A stretch of DNA of 64,000 bases, from the NCBI GenBank assembly GCA_039090855.1, contig CM077027.1, forward strand, positions 105,623,187 through 105,687,186. The letters run 5' to 3'. Below, piece by piece: positions 43,347-53,780 of the stretch. Every line of letters starts with the position of its first letter. Position 1 is the first letter of the stretch. Both the position numbers and the translations under genes were made by a program. The stretch is from Macrothele yani. Taxonomy: Eukaryota; Arthropoda; Arachnida; Araneae; Macrothelidae. The notes below the pieces were generated by a model, which saw only the letters and a list, made by a program, of their open reading frames with translations, was not told where the DNA came from and searched no databases.

Positions 43347-43465
43347 CAAAAATGACGGAGAAATTTATTTCGTTATAGAATGTTAAAATCAACTCTAAAT
43401 ATTACCAAAATAATGTTTTAACTCCTGCATTTAAAAAGGAAATACCATTTCTTTATCCACAGAGA

Positions 43466-46199
43466 TGTTACACGGCACTAGCAGTGTTCCTGCCTAGTCT
43501 GCCGGTAACGGTGCTTGAGACCTGAAGTACAATTTAGTTGGCCACGGCACCAGGTGAGAATCTCAGGTGCACTGCTGCACTCAAAGATTCACACCAGAAC
43601 ATAAAAAATGAAAAGTTGAAGAATGACCCGAAGCATAAGGCTTGGGTGAATCCACCTTGTGAACAAAATAACAACAACAAATAAACAATAAAATAATCTA
43701 AAAAAAATGATACTTTGGGATCAGAGTTGTGATGAGGTTCACCCGCAATCACCAATTCGTGACTGAGTGTAGTGGTCCGGATCTTACTCCGGTACATTCA
43801 ATCCCCAACCAGCCAGTACAACACTCACTTTCGCAAATAACACATGATTCTCAAATACACAACACAACATTTAATAACGTTCTGCGAGATTTAAACAGAT
43901 CCGGCGCTCTCTAGGCGCATAGACAATTGCCCCTCATATGTGGCAGCATACGGTGTCACACTTTACTGTCGGATAACGCAGCCGACTGAGTCTCCACCGG
44001 ACTATCTGAACAAGAGATACTACTCGTTTACACACTAAATGGAGCTGCAGGTGATATTCATATACAATTGCTTAGAGAATAAAAAAATTATATGCAAACG
44101 ATCACATTAAAAATACTCGCGACACAAAATACACAAGCACGTTAATTTGCGGTATAAGATTATAGGTGCGAAATACTGCCAAAGTTAATTAACTAAATCT
44201 AATAAGCATGCACATGCAGAACCCTGCCCCGCTGACGTTGGTCCTGAACCAAAGTTAAAAGAAACTGTCCCGCCCAGCGGAATTTGTGGCCACACCCTCT
44301 CCCTTATTCATGTAAAAAAGTAATCAGGAAATGGGCCCTGTAAGAAATTGAAATCTGTATGTGCAGGTATTTCCTCTGAGGTTCAGTCACTCAGCATTAC
44401 TGCATCTATGTCCATGCAGCTTTGGGTGTCGGGATGGCACAAGTTCGCAGATGTGCGAAGAAAGAAAAGGGAAATATTCATCTACTTACAGTTACGTGAC
44501 TTTGCTGTGCAAATCCGTTGTGCATCACATAATATCACACGACAAAAAAAAAAAAACACGCACACAGACACTTGCACCATGTGGCAGCACCGATGATTCA
44601 ACACTTCACTTTGACGCTTGATGTAAATGAAGCACACAATTAAAAATGGTAATATCACGCCGCACTTTGTTGCAATGATTAGAGTGCACACTGATCTATT
44701 CTCGTGACGATTTGAAGGTGGCCGTTAAGCAAAATAGGCCCTCTCACATCTGATGTTGCGGTTTCCAAGATTAATTTTCTCGGCCGAGCGAAATCAGACG
44801 TGCTTTTACCTTAAGCGTATATCGGCAACTCAACATTTCACCTGTATATTTGTTAGGTATCGAAGCCACCGCTCTTACGCTCATATTTTTCTTTCGACAT
44901 GTTTTTATCCCGTCGCACTTACACGTAGTGGCTTCGCTGCTTACGCGACCACACACACGCACACATGGGGCCTCGCTTCGCCCCGTAAGACAAGCGCATC
45001 TCTTCACTTCCTCCACAGTAGGGGATGAATGGGGGTGACGATTCCACACTGCAGTGGTTGGCATCCGAACCCGACTTTTGCTTGGCTTCGCTTCTCATTG
45101 GAATGACCACTGTCCACTCGCAGACTTCTTAATTCCCCTGTAACTTGGCTTTCATTAGGCCAAACAGTCGCTGAGTTCCATTACGCTCCAGCCTAGAAAT
45201 TTCTGCTTTATCCTGCGGATTTAGGCATTCTGCTGTCTTTATGGCAAACTGGCATCTCCAGCTGCCTCGAGTTGTCTCCATTTCTTACCAAATGCGGGGA
45301 GGTTTGCTGCTTCATTTTTCCCAATTCATTTTTTGCAGATCCAAGGCATCCAGCCTTTCACATCGGAGAGCGCACAGACAACTAAACTTTCTTCCTTATG
45401 TTCATGCCAAGTGCGAACTCTTATTTTTCTGCACGGACCACACAGAGAGCAATTGTTCTCGAAAATGCCCCAAACAATCGACGAATTTACGATTATTCGC
45501 TAAACCTTTCGTCCCCTATCTTCATTCATTCCTACTCAAGTGGCTCATTCGATACGTATTCCTCTTTCCCTTTCCGTGTTGCATAGGCTGCCCGTCAGCT
45601 GCGCCCTGATATTTATGACCTAACAGAGCTATTCTGAGACCACCCAGCCAGAGAGAGAATTCTTCGACTCCTTTTCTTTCCAAACCCCCAGATAAAACTT
45701 TATCTGCTGTTTACACTTTTAAACTCCAATCAAGCCTCGAACATAATTAATACTTAATTAATTTCACACATCAACCACGCCCATTAATTACTAAATTAAT
45801 GGCGGGGGTGGGTCGTAACATCGGCCCCTAATCAAGAAATCCAGAAGCCCTCTTCTGGGCCTATCGCTTTGCTCTTATCAATTTCCAGAGCAACCATTGA
45901 GTGCTACATTTTCCCACAGGTAGAAACAATTTAAAATGGCAAAAATATTGCGTTTCATGCCTTCAAGAGCATTGGAGCGACTTCCCAATTATCCCGCAAT
46001 TTTTGTTAATTAATTTAGAGAACATCCGAAAGAAAAAACAACGTAAATGAGAAATAAATAAAAAAAACTGAACTGTAAAAGAACATGTGAGCCTGCCGAA
46101 CTGTGATTCCTAGCTGCCTCATACAATACGCGACATGGCGGACAAATTTTAAAGTTTTCTTCAGGTTTTAGGATGGGGGGGGGGGTGTCCACTGTAACA
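43466..46199 (-). repeat. 3' LTR (left in the window)
   Basis: 2,734 bases, TG...CA bounded with a 7-base terminal inverted repeat. Differs from the other LTR by a few substitutions and homopolymer-length changes, e.g. the G run near 46,180 and the A run near 44,547. Short open frames inside it look random. Confidence 0.93.
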
Positions 46200-47161
46200 T
46201 TCCATCCCTCCATGAAAGAAAAAAAAAGGGATGACTGGATGAAGTTTATTCATCCAATCACTCTATTTTTTTTTTAACTGTAAACACTCAACCCTTTCCC
46301 ACCGTCGCAAGGCACCCAATTCCTGATTTAAGTGCCCGGAGTGGAAGGAAAGTTTAAGGATTTCATCACACGTTCATTGCTACCCGTCGAGATAGGCGGA
46401 AAAAAATTTAAATATGAGGCATAGCTTCGAGAATCCACGAGTTCCACAGATCTCACGTTCGATGCTCCTACGCCCGCGAAATGATTGGAGGACTTTTGAC
46501 CTGGCTTCCCTGCACTCGTAAGGGATCCACAATCATGCGGGTTCGCGCTGCAAAGGGTTCGGTTTCTGCCCTCAGCTCATCGCTATCAGATAGAAATTCA
46601 GCAGCTCTCTCCCGAAATTTAGATTTTGCAATCGCGAGTTTAGTCGTTGCTCACACCATCTACCCACCATCGCTACACTTTCGACATCCTGAAAAAAGTG
46701 TTTAGCACGATACAGCGGATCAGTGCCTTCGTGAATAGCCTCAACATGTTTATGCATCGCGCTATTTGCTCACCGTAAACCATAGGTGCGGCTAAAGCTG
46801 TTTGTCTCAGCTGTGATGTACCCGCTGTACTTGTAACAGGTGTACTCTCTTCCGGAACAATTGCAGCCCCAGTGCTCACATGTTCTCCGTCAGAGTGACC
46901 ACCAGAATCATCTGAATCCATGTGACTCGCAGATGACGATTTTTTCGTGTTAGCCATTTTGTTTTTCTTACCCACTAAAATTATGGCAGTTCTTAGAAAA
47001 CAGCTTAAGGCTTACTTAATGCTAAATTATACAAAATTCGCACCGAACAAAACTAAATAAAAATAGTAATGGCAGTCAATTCGCACTTATTTTACGAACA
47101 TGAGTGTTGTTCCGCTAGCTGCAAAATATAGGTATCGATCCTGGGACAACGGCACCATTAA
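46200..47161 (-). pseudogene. LTR-element interior with gag-like remnant
   Basis: On the minus strand, after a 186-base leader, a frame begins at 46,975 with MGKKNKMANTKKSSSASHMD, a charged and serine-rich start with an acidic DSDDSGGHSDGEH stretch. At about 46,755 the frame shifts into HKHVEAIHEGTDPLYRAKHF and VAMVGRWCEQRLNSRLQNL. Beyond 46,572 further shifts give ARSKVLQSFRGRRSIEREIC-like pieces. Position and composition suggest a truncated capsid-type gag; I recognise no nucleocapsid zinc knuckle and no pol. The family is not identified. Confidence 0.6.
47140..47157 (-). promoter_or_regulatory. Putative tRNA primer-binding site
   Basis: TGGTGCCGTTGTCCCAGG, four bases inside the 5' LTR. 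It begins with TGG as expected for pairing to a CCA tRNA end, here a tRNA ending GGCACCA. Confidence 0.6.
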
Positions 47162-49897
47162 TGTTACACGGCACTAGCAGTGTTCCTGCCTAGTCTGCCG
47201 GTAACGGTGCTTGAGACCTGAAGTACAATTTAGTTGGCCACGGCACCAGGTGAGAATCTCAGGTGCACTGCTGCACTCAAAGATTCACACCAGAACATAA
47301 AAAATGAAAAGTTGAAGAATGACCCGAAGCATAAGGCTTGGGTGAATCCACCTTGTGAACAAAATAACAACAACAAATAAACAATAAAATAATCTAAAAA
47401 AAATGATACTTTGGGATCAGAGTTGTGATGAGGTTCACCCGCAATCACCAATTCGTGACTGAGTGTAGTGGTCCGGATCTTACTCCGGTACATTCAATCC
47501 CCAACCAGCCAGTACAACACTCACTTTCGCAAATAACACATGATTCTCAAATACACAACACAACATTTAATAACGTTCTGCGAGATTTAAACAGATCCGG
47601 CGCTCTCTAGGCGCATAGACAATTGCCCCTCATATGTGGGCAGCATACGGTGTCACACTTTACTGTCGGATAACGCAGCCGACTGAGTCTCCACCGGACT
47701 ATCTGAACAAGAGATACTACTCGTTTACACACTAAATGGAGCTGCAGGTGATATTCATATACAATTGCTTAGAGAATAAAAAAAATTATATGCAAACGAT
47801 CACATTAAAAATACTCGCGACACAAAATACACAAGCACGTTAATTTGCGGTATAAGATTATAGGTGCGAAATACTGCCAAAGTTAATTAACTAAATCTAA
47901 TAAGCATGCACATGCAGAACCCTGCCCCGCTGACGTTGGTCCTGAACCAAAGTTAAAAGAAACTGTCCCGCCCAGCGGAATTTGTGGCTACACCCTCTCC
48001 CTTATTCATGTAAAAAAAAAGTAATCAGGAAATGGGCCCTGTAAGAAATTGAAATCTGTATGTGCAGGTATTTCCTCTGAGGTTCAGTCACTCAGCATTA
48101 CTGCATCTATGTCCATGCAGCTTTGGGTGTCGGGATGGCACAAGTTCGCAGATGTGCGAAGAAAGAAAAAAGGAAATATTCATCTACTTACAGTTACGTG
48201 ACTTTGCTGTGCAAATCCGTTGTGCATCACATAATATCACACGACAAAAAAAAAAACACGCACACAGACACTTGCACCATGTGGCAGCACCGATGATTCA
48301 ACACTTCACTTTGACGCTTGATGTAAATGAAGCACACAATTAAAAATGGTAATATCACGCCGCACTTTGTTGCAATGATTAGAGTGCACACTGATCTATT
48401 CTCGTGACGATTTGAAGGTGGCCGTTAAGCAAAATAGGCCCTCTCACATCTGATGTTGCGGTTTCCAAGATTAATTTTCTCGGCCGAGCGAAATCAGACG
48501 TGCTTTTACCTTAAGCGTATATCGGCAACTCAACATTTCACCTGTATATTTGTTAGGTATCGAAGCCACCGCTCTTACGCTCATATTTTTCTTTCGACAT
48601 GTTTTTATCCCGTCGCACTTACACGTAGTGGCTTCTGCTGCTTACGCGACCACACACGCACACATGGGGCCTCGCTTCGCCCCGTAAGACAAGCGCATCT
48701 CTTCACTTCCTCCACAGTAGGGGATGAATGGGGGTGACGATTCCACACTGCAGTGGTTGGCATCCGAACCCGACTTTTGCTTGGCTTCGCTTCTCATTGG
48801 AATGACCACTGTCCACTCGCAGACTTCTTAATTCCCCTGTAACTTGGCTTTCATTAGGCCAAACAGTCGCTGAGTTCCATTACGCTCCAGCCTAGAAATT
48901 TCTGCTTTATCCCGCGGATTTAGGCAGTCTGCTGTCTTTATGGCAAACTGGCATCTCCAGCTGCCTCGAGTTGTCTCCATTTCTTACCAAATGCGGGGAG
49001 GTTTGCTGCTTCATTTTTTCCCAATTCATTTTTTGCAGATCCAAGGCATCCAGCCTTTCACATCGGAGAGCGCACAGACAACTAAACTTTCTTCCTTATG
49101 TTCATGCCAAGTGCGAACTCTTATTTTTCTGCACGGACCACACAGAGAGCAATTGTTCTCCGAAAATGCCCCAAACAATCGACGAATTTACGATTATTCG
49201 CTAAACCTTTCGTCCCCTATCTTCATTCATTCCTACTCAAGTGGCTCATTCGATACGTATTCCTCTTTCCCTTTCCGTGTTGCATAGGCTGCCCGTCAGC
49301 TGCGCCCTGATATTTATGACCTAACAGAGCTATTCTGAGACCACCCAGCCAGAGAGAGAATTCTTCGACTCCTTTTCTTTCCAAACCCCCAGATAAAACT
49401 TTATCTGCTGTTTACACTTTTAAACTCCAATCAAGCCTCGAACATAATTAATACTTAATTAATTTCACACATCAACCACGCCCATTAATTACTAAATTAA
49501 TGGCGGGGGTGGGTCGTAACATCGGCCCCTAATCAAGAAATCCAGAAGCCCTCTTCTGGGCCTATCGCTTTGCTCTTATCAATTTCCAGAGCAACCATTG
49601 AGTGCTACATTTTCCCACAGGTAGAAACAATTTAAAATGGCAAAAATATTGCGTTTCATGCCTTCAAGAGCATTGGAGCGACTTCCCAATTATCCCGCAA
49701 TTTTGTTAATTAATTTAGAGAACATCCGAAAGAAAAAACAACGTAAATGAGAAATAAATAAAAAAAACTGAACTGTAAAAGAACATGTGAGCCTGCCGAA
49801 CTGTGATTCCTAGCTGCCTCATACAATACGCGACATGGCGGACAAATTTTAAAGTTTTCTTCAGGTTTTAGGATGGGGGGGGGTGTCCACTGTAACA
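47162..49897 (-). repeat. 5' LTR (right in the window)
   Basis: 2,736 bases, near-identical to 43,466-46,199. In element orientation this LTR drives transcription; no TATA box or polyadenylation site could be assigned with confidence. Confidence 0.93.
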
Positions 49898-50029
49898 GAG
49901 ACTTGAAAGAGTAGAAATCCACCATTATAAGGCTACCAGTCATTCATCAAAATCCAGCACTCTATTTCTTGAAAACATGAAAGAAAAGATGGTTTCAAGT
50001 AAATATATCTTTTGCTCATATTTCTTCAA

Positions 50030-50200
50030 AGTCCCCTGATGTGTCACCAATGGACTATTGTGCCTTCGGACTGCTAAAGAGAGCGGTTTCTAAACGCAGA
50101 CCTAAAACAATGATTGAACTATAGAGGAATATGGAGGAAAGCAGTGGAAGGGGAGTGGAATAAAATACCGCTACCAATTTTAAGAAATTCCCTGTTATCT
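50030..50200 (+). pseudogene. Tc1-like transposase C-terminal fragment
   Basis: The plus strand reads SPDVSPMDYCAFGLLKRAVS followed by KRRPKTMIEL, the region around the third catalytic acid and the following helix of one Tc1/mariner branch. About 55 residues are seen; nothing of the rest remains. Confidence 0.6.
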
Positions 50201-51214
50201 TAGACATCTAGGTGTTGGTTCATATCCAGAGAAAGAGCTATCAGATAGAACATTTAAGAAATAAATAATTTTATTTTTAACATTATATATTGCTGGAAAT
50301 TCGTTCTGAAATGTGTGAACATCATCTGCAATGATAAATTGATCTTGAAAATTGCACTGCTCTTTCGAAAAATTTTTGTTCAAAGAAACTAATTCGTGTG
50401 TCAGAAGTTTTGTCGATTCTGAGTGCTGCGAAGTACAAACTGATTTTATAACAAGAATTTCGCGAAATAGCAGTTTGAAATCCCAAATTACGGATTTCGA
50501 CATTAAAACTGCGTTTCATAGAGTTATTCAAGTTATTCTTTGCTTTGCTATCTAAGTAGCGTGTTAAAAATAGCCCTCAAAGGAAAATAAATTTTTCTTA
50601 GCAAAGTAAGAGACGGTAAAATTAAAGAAAGTAGATACCTTTCTGTGTAAGTAGGGCAGGAGTAAAATGCAAAAAAAAAAAAAAAAAAAAAAAAAAAATT
50701 CACCACCTGTTCTATCTGCCGCTTTTGTTCTGCACGTGATTTTTTCGTCCGAGGATCAACAACATATGTCCGACAGCAGCGGTTGGGTCACGTGTTGCAC
50801 AAATGTCACACTTGGCAGATATCAGCTTGGCATTCTGCCTCTTTGGCACGTGGAGTCCTGGAGGAACGTTAAAAAAACATGCTTTCTCTACATAGCACTA
50901 TTTTGCTACTTCGCACTGAGAAAGCAAATCAAACCACGATGAACTAAAATAATATAAGGCTCTTAAAAACGAGAGGTTATTTTATAGAATATTATAGTAT
51001 AAAAAATGTACACGTCTTTGAAATTAAACCTTGAATTTTGTAATAATCTGGTACTGTTGTCACTTGAAATAATGCGTTGCTTAGTATCGTGTCTCTTCAA
51101 TAGTTCGTACTGAGCTTAATGAACATAAATATACCATAAAATCTGCTTATAACGAGGAGATCGGGATCAAGGTAAATCCGAGGGCGCCGTAAATCCGTTT
51201 TGGGAAGAAACATT
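50201..51214. other. No recognisable gene; long A tract
   Basis: An A tract of 28 bases at about 50,671-50,698 stands alone without a recognised retroposon in front of it. Otherwise nothing recognised. Confidence 0.45.
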
Positions 51215-52640
51215 TGTACTCTCTTTGTAGATAATTTATGCTAGGCCTCTTTCGCATGCCAAGGTTTTTAAGGGTGTGGAATTAAACGAGTGATTTAGTG
51301 GTATACATTTATTTATGTACAACACATCGCATTTATTCGCGTTACTCACGACCAATCAGTCACACAAGTCGTATGTATCAGACTTATGTAACCACAGTGT
51401 GGTATACTATGTGCAATTAAATCATAACAACAAATAATAAAGTTTATCAATCCCTGACTTTGAGTGGTACTTAGGTAGGTGGATTAACATTTTCGCGACC
51501 CCAGTGCCCTTCATGCAAACAACCAGAAGCACCCGCGTCGCCCAGATAGCGTTAGTAGGATTTCCTACCCTCATATTCTTTGAATTTGCACGACGTCCGA
51601 GGTATTAAAAGAAGTCACCCTTAGTCGTCACTGCTGTTGCTAATCAAAGAAGTGAACCAAGAGTTGGTTTGTCCCACCCGCAGCTATATCATTCAGCTTT
51701 CTGATATCGCTCAGTAGAACTCTTGCTTTGTTGATAAGTGTTTTATTTGTCTGTGATATTTTTACATCGTCCCGAAAAGCGGAGTTTATGGGTGAAATTT
51801 TGTCGTAAACATTCTCTCATTTTGCAGAATCCAAATAAACAGATTGAGATCATATCTTTTACATGAAAGAACAAGAAAAGGGGAAAGTAAACAAAATTTT
51901 CCAGCTGTTAATACTCCATCCTATCTGCCTAAGCCTGATAGTAGATGAACGCACCGATGGCCACAGGGAAATGTCCGAAGGTCAGTGTATGTCAATCCTA
52001 GATATCAGAAGTTTCGAGTGGTGACTCAGCACTAATCCTTGTGTTGTTATTGCAGAAGGAAAGGGGAATAAAATTCGGGAAGGAGCTGCTGACATTTTCG
52101 GGCGTTGTGGTATTCTGAGCGACAAAACATTTTGAGATTGTGGTCTTTAAAAGGTTAATGAATGTTATTGCCGTAAAACCAATGAAGATATGTGAGTCAT
52201 AAAAGTAAATAATTACTAAACCATGGCTGTGGCAATGGTAAGTATTCCGACAGTATCGGTTCTTAAAAAAACAATGTTTATTTTTATTAATATTATCCTA
52301 TATTATTCAGATTTAGACGAGCGCAAAAAAACTACACTGCCACCGATGAAATGTGGTGTAGCTACGAAAGTCTATCTGCACACGAACAAGCTAAAATCTG
52401 ACCTCGAGTTATGAAAAACAGCCAAATCGCAAGTAGGCTAGTGAGGGGGATTCGGAACTTTTGGTCTAGAAAATCTACAGGTACATCCCATCGTGTTATA
52501 TATAATTTGAAAACTGTCGTAGGTAACAGGTAACCTCCCACAAGGGGGAGGTCGAGAGGAAGACAAATTTCGCTACGTCACACCTTTTTCTAGATATTTG
52601 AGAAAATGAACGCAACAATGTTATACATCATTTTTAAGCT
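51215..52640 (+). repeat. Dispersed repeat R1, copy 2
   Basis: Matches 10,085-10,900 in order: TAGATAATTTATGCT, CTTTCGCATGCC, AATCATAACAACAAATAATA, GTACTTAGGTAGGTGGATTA, AATGAATGTTATTGCCGTAA, GCTACGAAAGTCTAT and the AGGTCGAGAGGAAGACAAAT unit. Interrupted by a 667-base element at 51,488 that is absent from copy 1. A short repeat of the TTAATGAATGTTATTG segment recurs at about 52,678. Confidence 0.65.
51488..52154. mobile_element. TTAA-flanked non-autonomous element (piggyBac-like)
   Basis: TTAA occurs at 51,484-51,487 and 52,155-52,158. R1 copy 1 at about 10,330 has a single GGATTAATGAATG, so the empty site is available. Ends CATTTTCGCGACC and inverse CCTTTTAAAGACC are imperfect inverted repeats. 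TTAA duplication is the hallmark of piggyBac-type elements. No piggyBac transposase is recognisable inside. Confidence 0.75.
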
Positions 52641-52797
52641 CTCATCAATAGCAACTGAGCATTATTTATGTAGGTGGATTAATGAATGTTATTGTCGTAA
52701 AAACAAAAAAAGAAGGTAAAGGGGGTTTGACAGAATCATATGAATACCACTCTCAGAGACGTGGATTTTACAAAAGTTATGACGCATAAGTGTAATG

Positions 52798-53460
52798 TAT
52801 GTGGTAGGGGACCACCTGGGGACGAACCCCATTAAAAATGGACGAAATAGGGTCAAAGGTCAGGACATAGGATTGCGATCCATTCTATCGCCCTTATCCC
52901 ATATTAGTAAGTTGGACGTCAAGTAATTTTGCTTCCTATACTTCCAATGGAAAAACTTTTGTACACATTTCCTTCACAATTAATGTGTTTCCAAGGATGA
53001 AAATTTGAACATCGATTAAATTAACTTCGTATTATAACTTGGAATACTTAATATTTTTTAAACCATAATCGTAATTATGCAATCCAACATTTTTTTGTCC
53101 ACTGACGTCATCAAAGTACCGGTCGCGCCATCTTTTCTCTGCTTTCAACACCTCCAAAGGAAAAGTTATTGATTTTTAATATAATTATGGTTATGTTATA
53201 GAAAACATTAATTTTTCCAAGTTATAATATGAAGTTATTTTAATCGATGTTCAAATTCTCATCCTTGGGAACACATTAATTGTGAAGGAAATATGTACAA
53301 AAGTTTTTCCATTGGAAGTATATGAAGCAAAATTACTTGATGTCCACCTTAATAATATGGGATAAGGACAATGGAATGGATCGCAATCCTATGTCCTGAC
53401 TTTTGACCACATTTCGTTCATTTTCAATAGGGTTCGTCCCCAGTGGTTCCCTACTACATA
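52798..53460. mobile_element. Foldback element, copy 2, with extended arms
   Basis: Arms of about 310 bases: TATGTGGTAGGGGACCACC to CGTAATTATG on the left and the inverse on the right, ending GTTCCCTACTACATA. The inner 440 bases correspond to copy 1 at 9,455-9,889. The outer ~110 bases per arm (GGGGACGAACCC, CAGGACATAGGATTGCGATC) are absent in copy 1. The centre has CACTGACGTCATCAAAG. Confidence 0.85.
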
Positions 53461-53780
53461 CTGAAATTTCATCGAAATCGAACCATTTTTACGCCCGTTA
53501 TGATGCATAAGGGCAATGGAATGTATCCCGATTTTATGTCCTGACCTTTGACCCCCACTTCACCCATTTTCAATAGGGTTCGTCCCCGGGTGGTCCCCTA
53601 CCACATACTAAAATTTCATCGAAATCGACCCATTTTTACGCCAGTTATCGTGCGGACGGACGGACGGACGGACAAAGCTGGAGCATATACGCTTCTTCAA
53701 CCTACGGTTGGAAAGCGTAAAAAAGATCGTGCTTCTGTTATCGGTTTGTCCGTCCGTCCGTCCGTCTGTACCCATGATAT
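53461..53780. repeat. Partial repeat of the foldback arm and (GGAC)n/(GTCC)n pair
   Basis: TTTATGTCCTGACCTTTGAC to ACATACTAAAATTTCATCG repeats the preceding right arm in direct orientation, so the arm is duplicated. It is followed by GGACGGACGGACGGAC (53,653-53,676) and, about 80 bases on, GTCCGTCCGTCCGTC (53,747-53,767), an inverted tetranucleotide pair. Confidence 0.8.

Larger units (their letters stand above)
42806..43378 (+). mobile_element. TRIM-like unit: direct repeats carrying a tRNA-like core
   Basis: Repeats of about 150 bases at 42,806-42,949 and 43,221-43,378 (AGCAG...CACACGACATAAAGGCAGA to GAAATTTA.TTCGTTATA) surround about 270 bases. The interior starts A-TGGCGCCGGATC, which could be a primer-binding site, and before the second repeat lies the purine tract AGGGGGAGGGGGA. 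This is the arrangement of a terminal-repeat retrotransposon in miniature. No TG...CA ends or target duplication are visible, so a simple partial tandem duplication of a 422-base unit is an alternative. Confidence 0.4.
43462..49901 (-). mobile_element. LTR retrotransposon with 2.73-kb LTRs, gag remnant only
   Basis: Two nearly identical direct repeats (43,466-46,199 and 47,162-49,897) start TGTTACA and end TGTAACA and enclose 962 bases. GAGA at 43,462-43,465 and 49,898-49,901 is a 4-base target duplication. The element is on the minus strand: next to the right LTR the minus strand reads TTAA then TGGTGCCGTTGTCCCAGG (primer-binding-like, 47,140-47,157), and next to the left LTR it reads GGAGGGATGGAA (purine tract). 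No protease, RT or integrase is present, so it needs a partner to move. Non-autonomous elements with large LTRs are called LARDs in plants. Confidence 0.92.

Noticed and set aside
42940..43392. 150-residue minus-strand open frame
   Set aside because: It reads through the reverse of the tRNA-like repeat and the interior of the direct-repeat unit. No protein similarity.
43534..43797. Open frame of 87 codons repeated at 47,230-47,493
   Set aside because: Identical because it lies in both LTR copies. No conserved domain and no homologous context.
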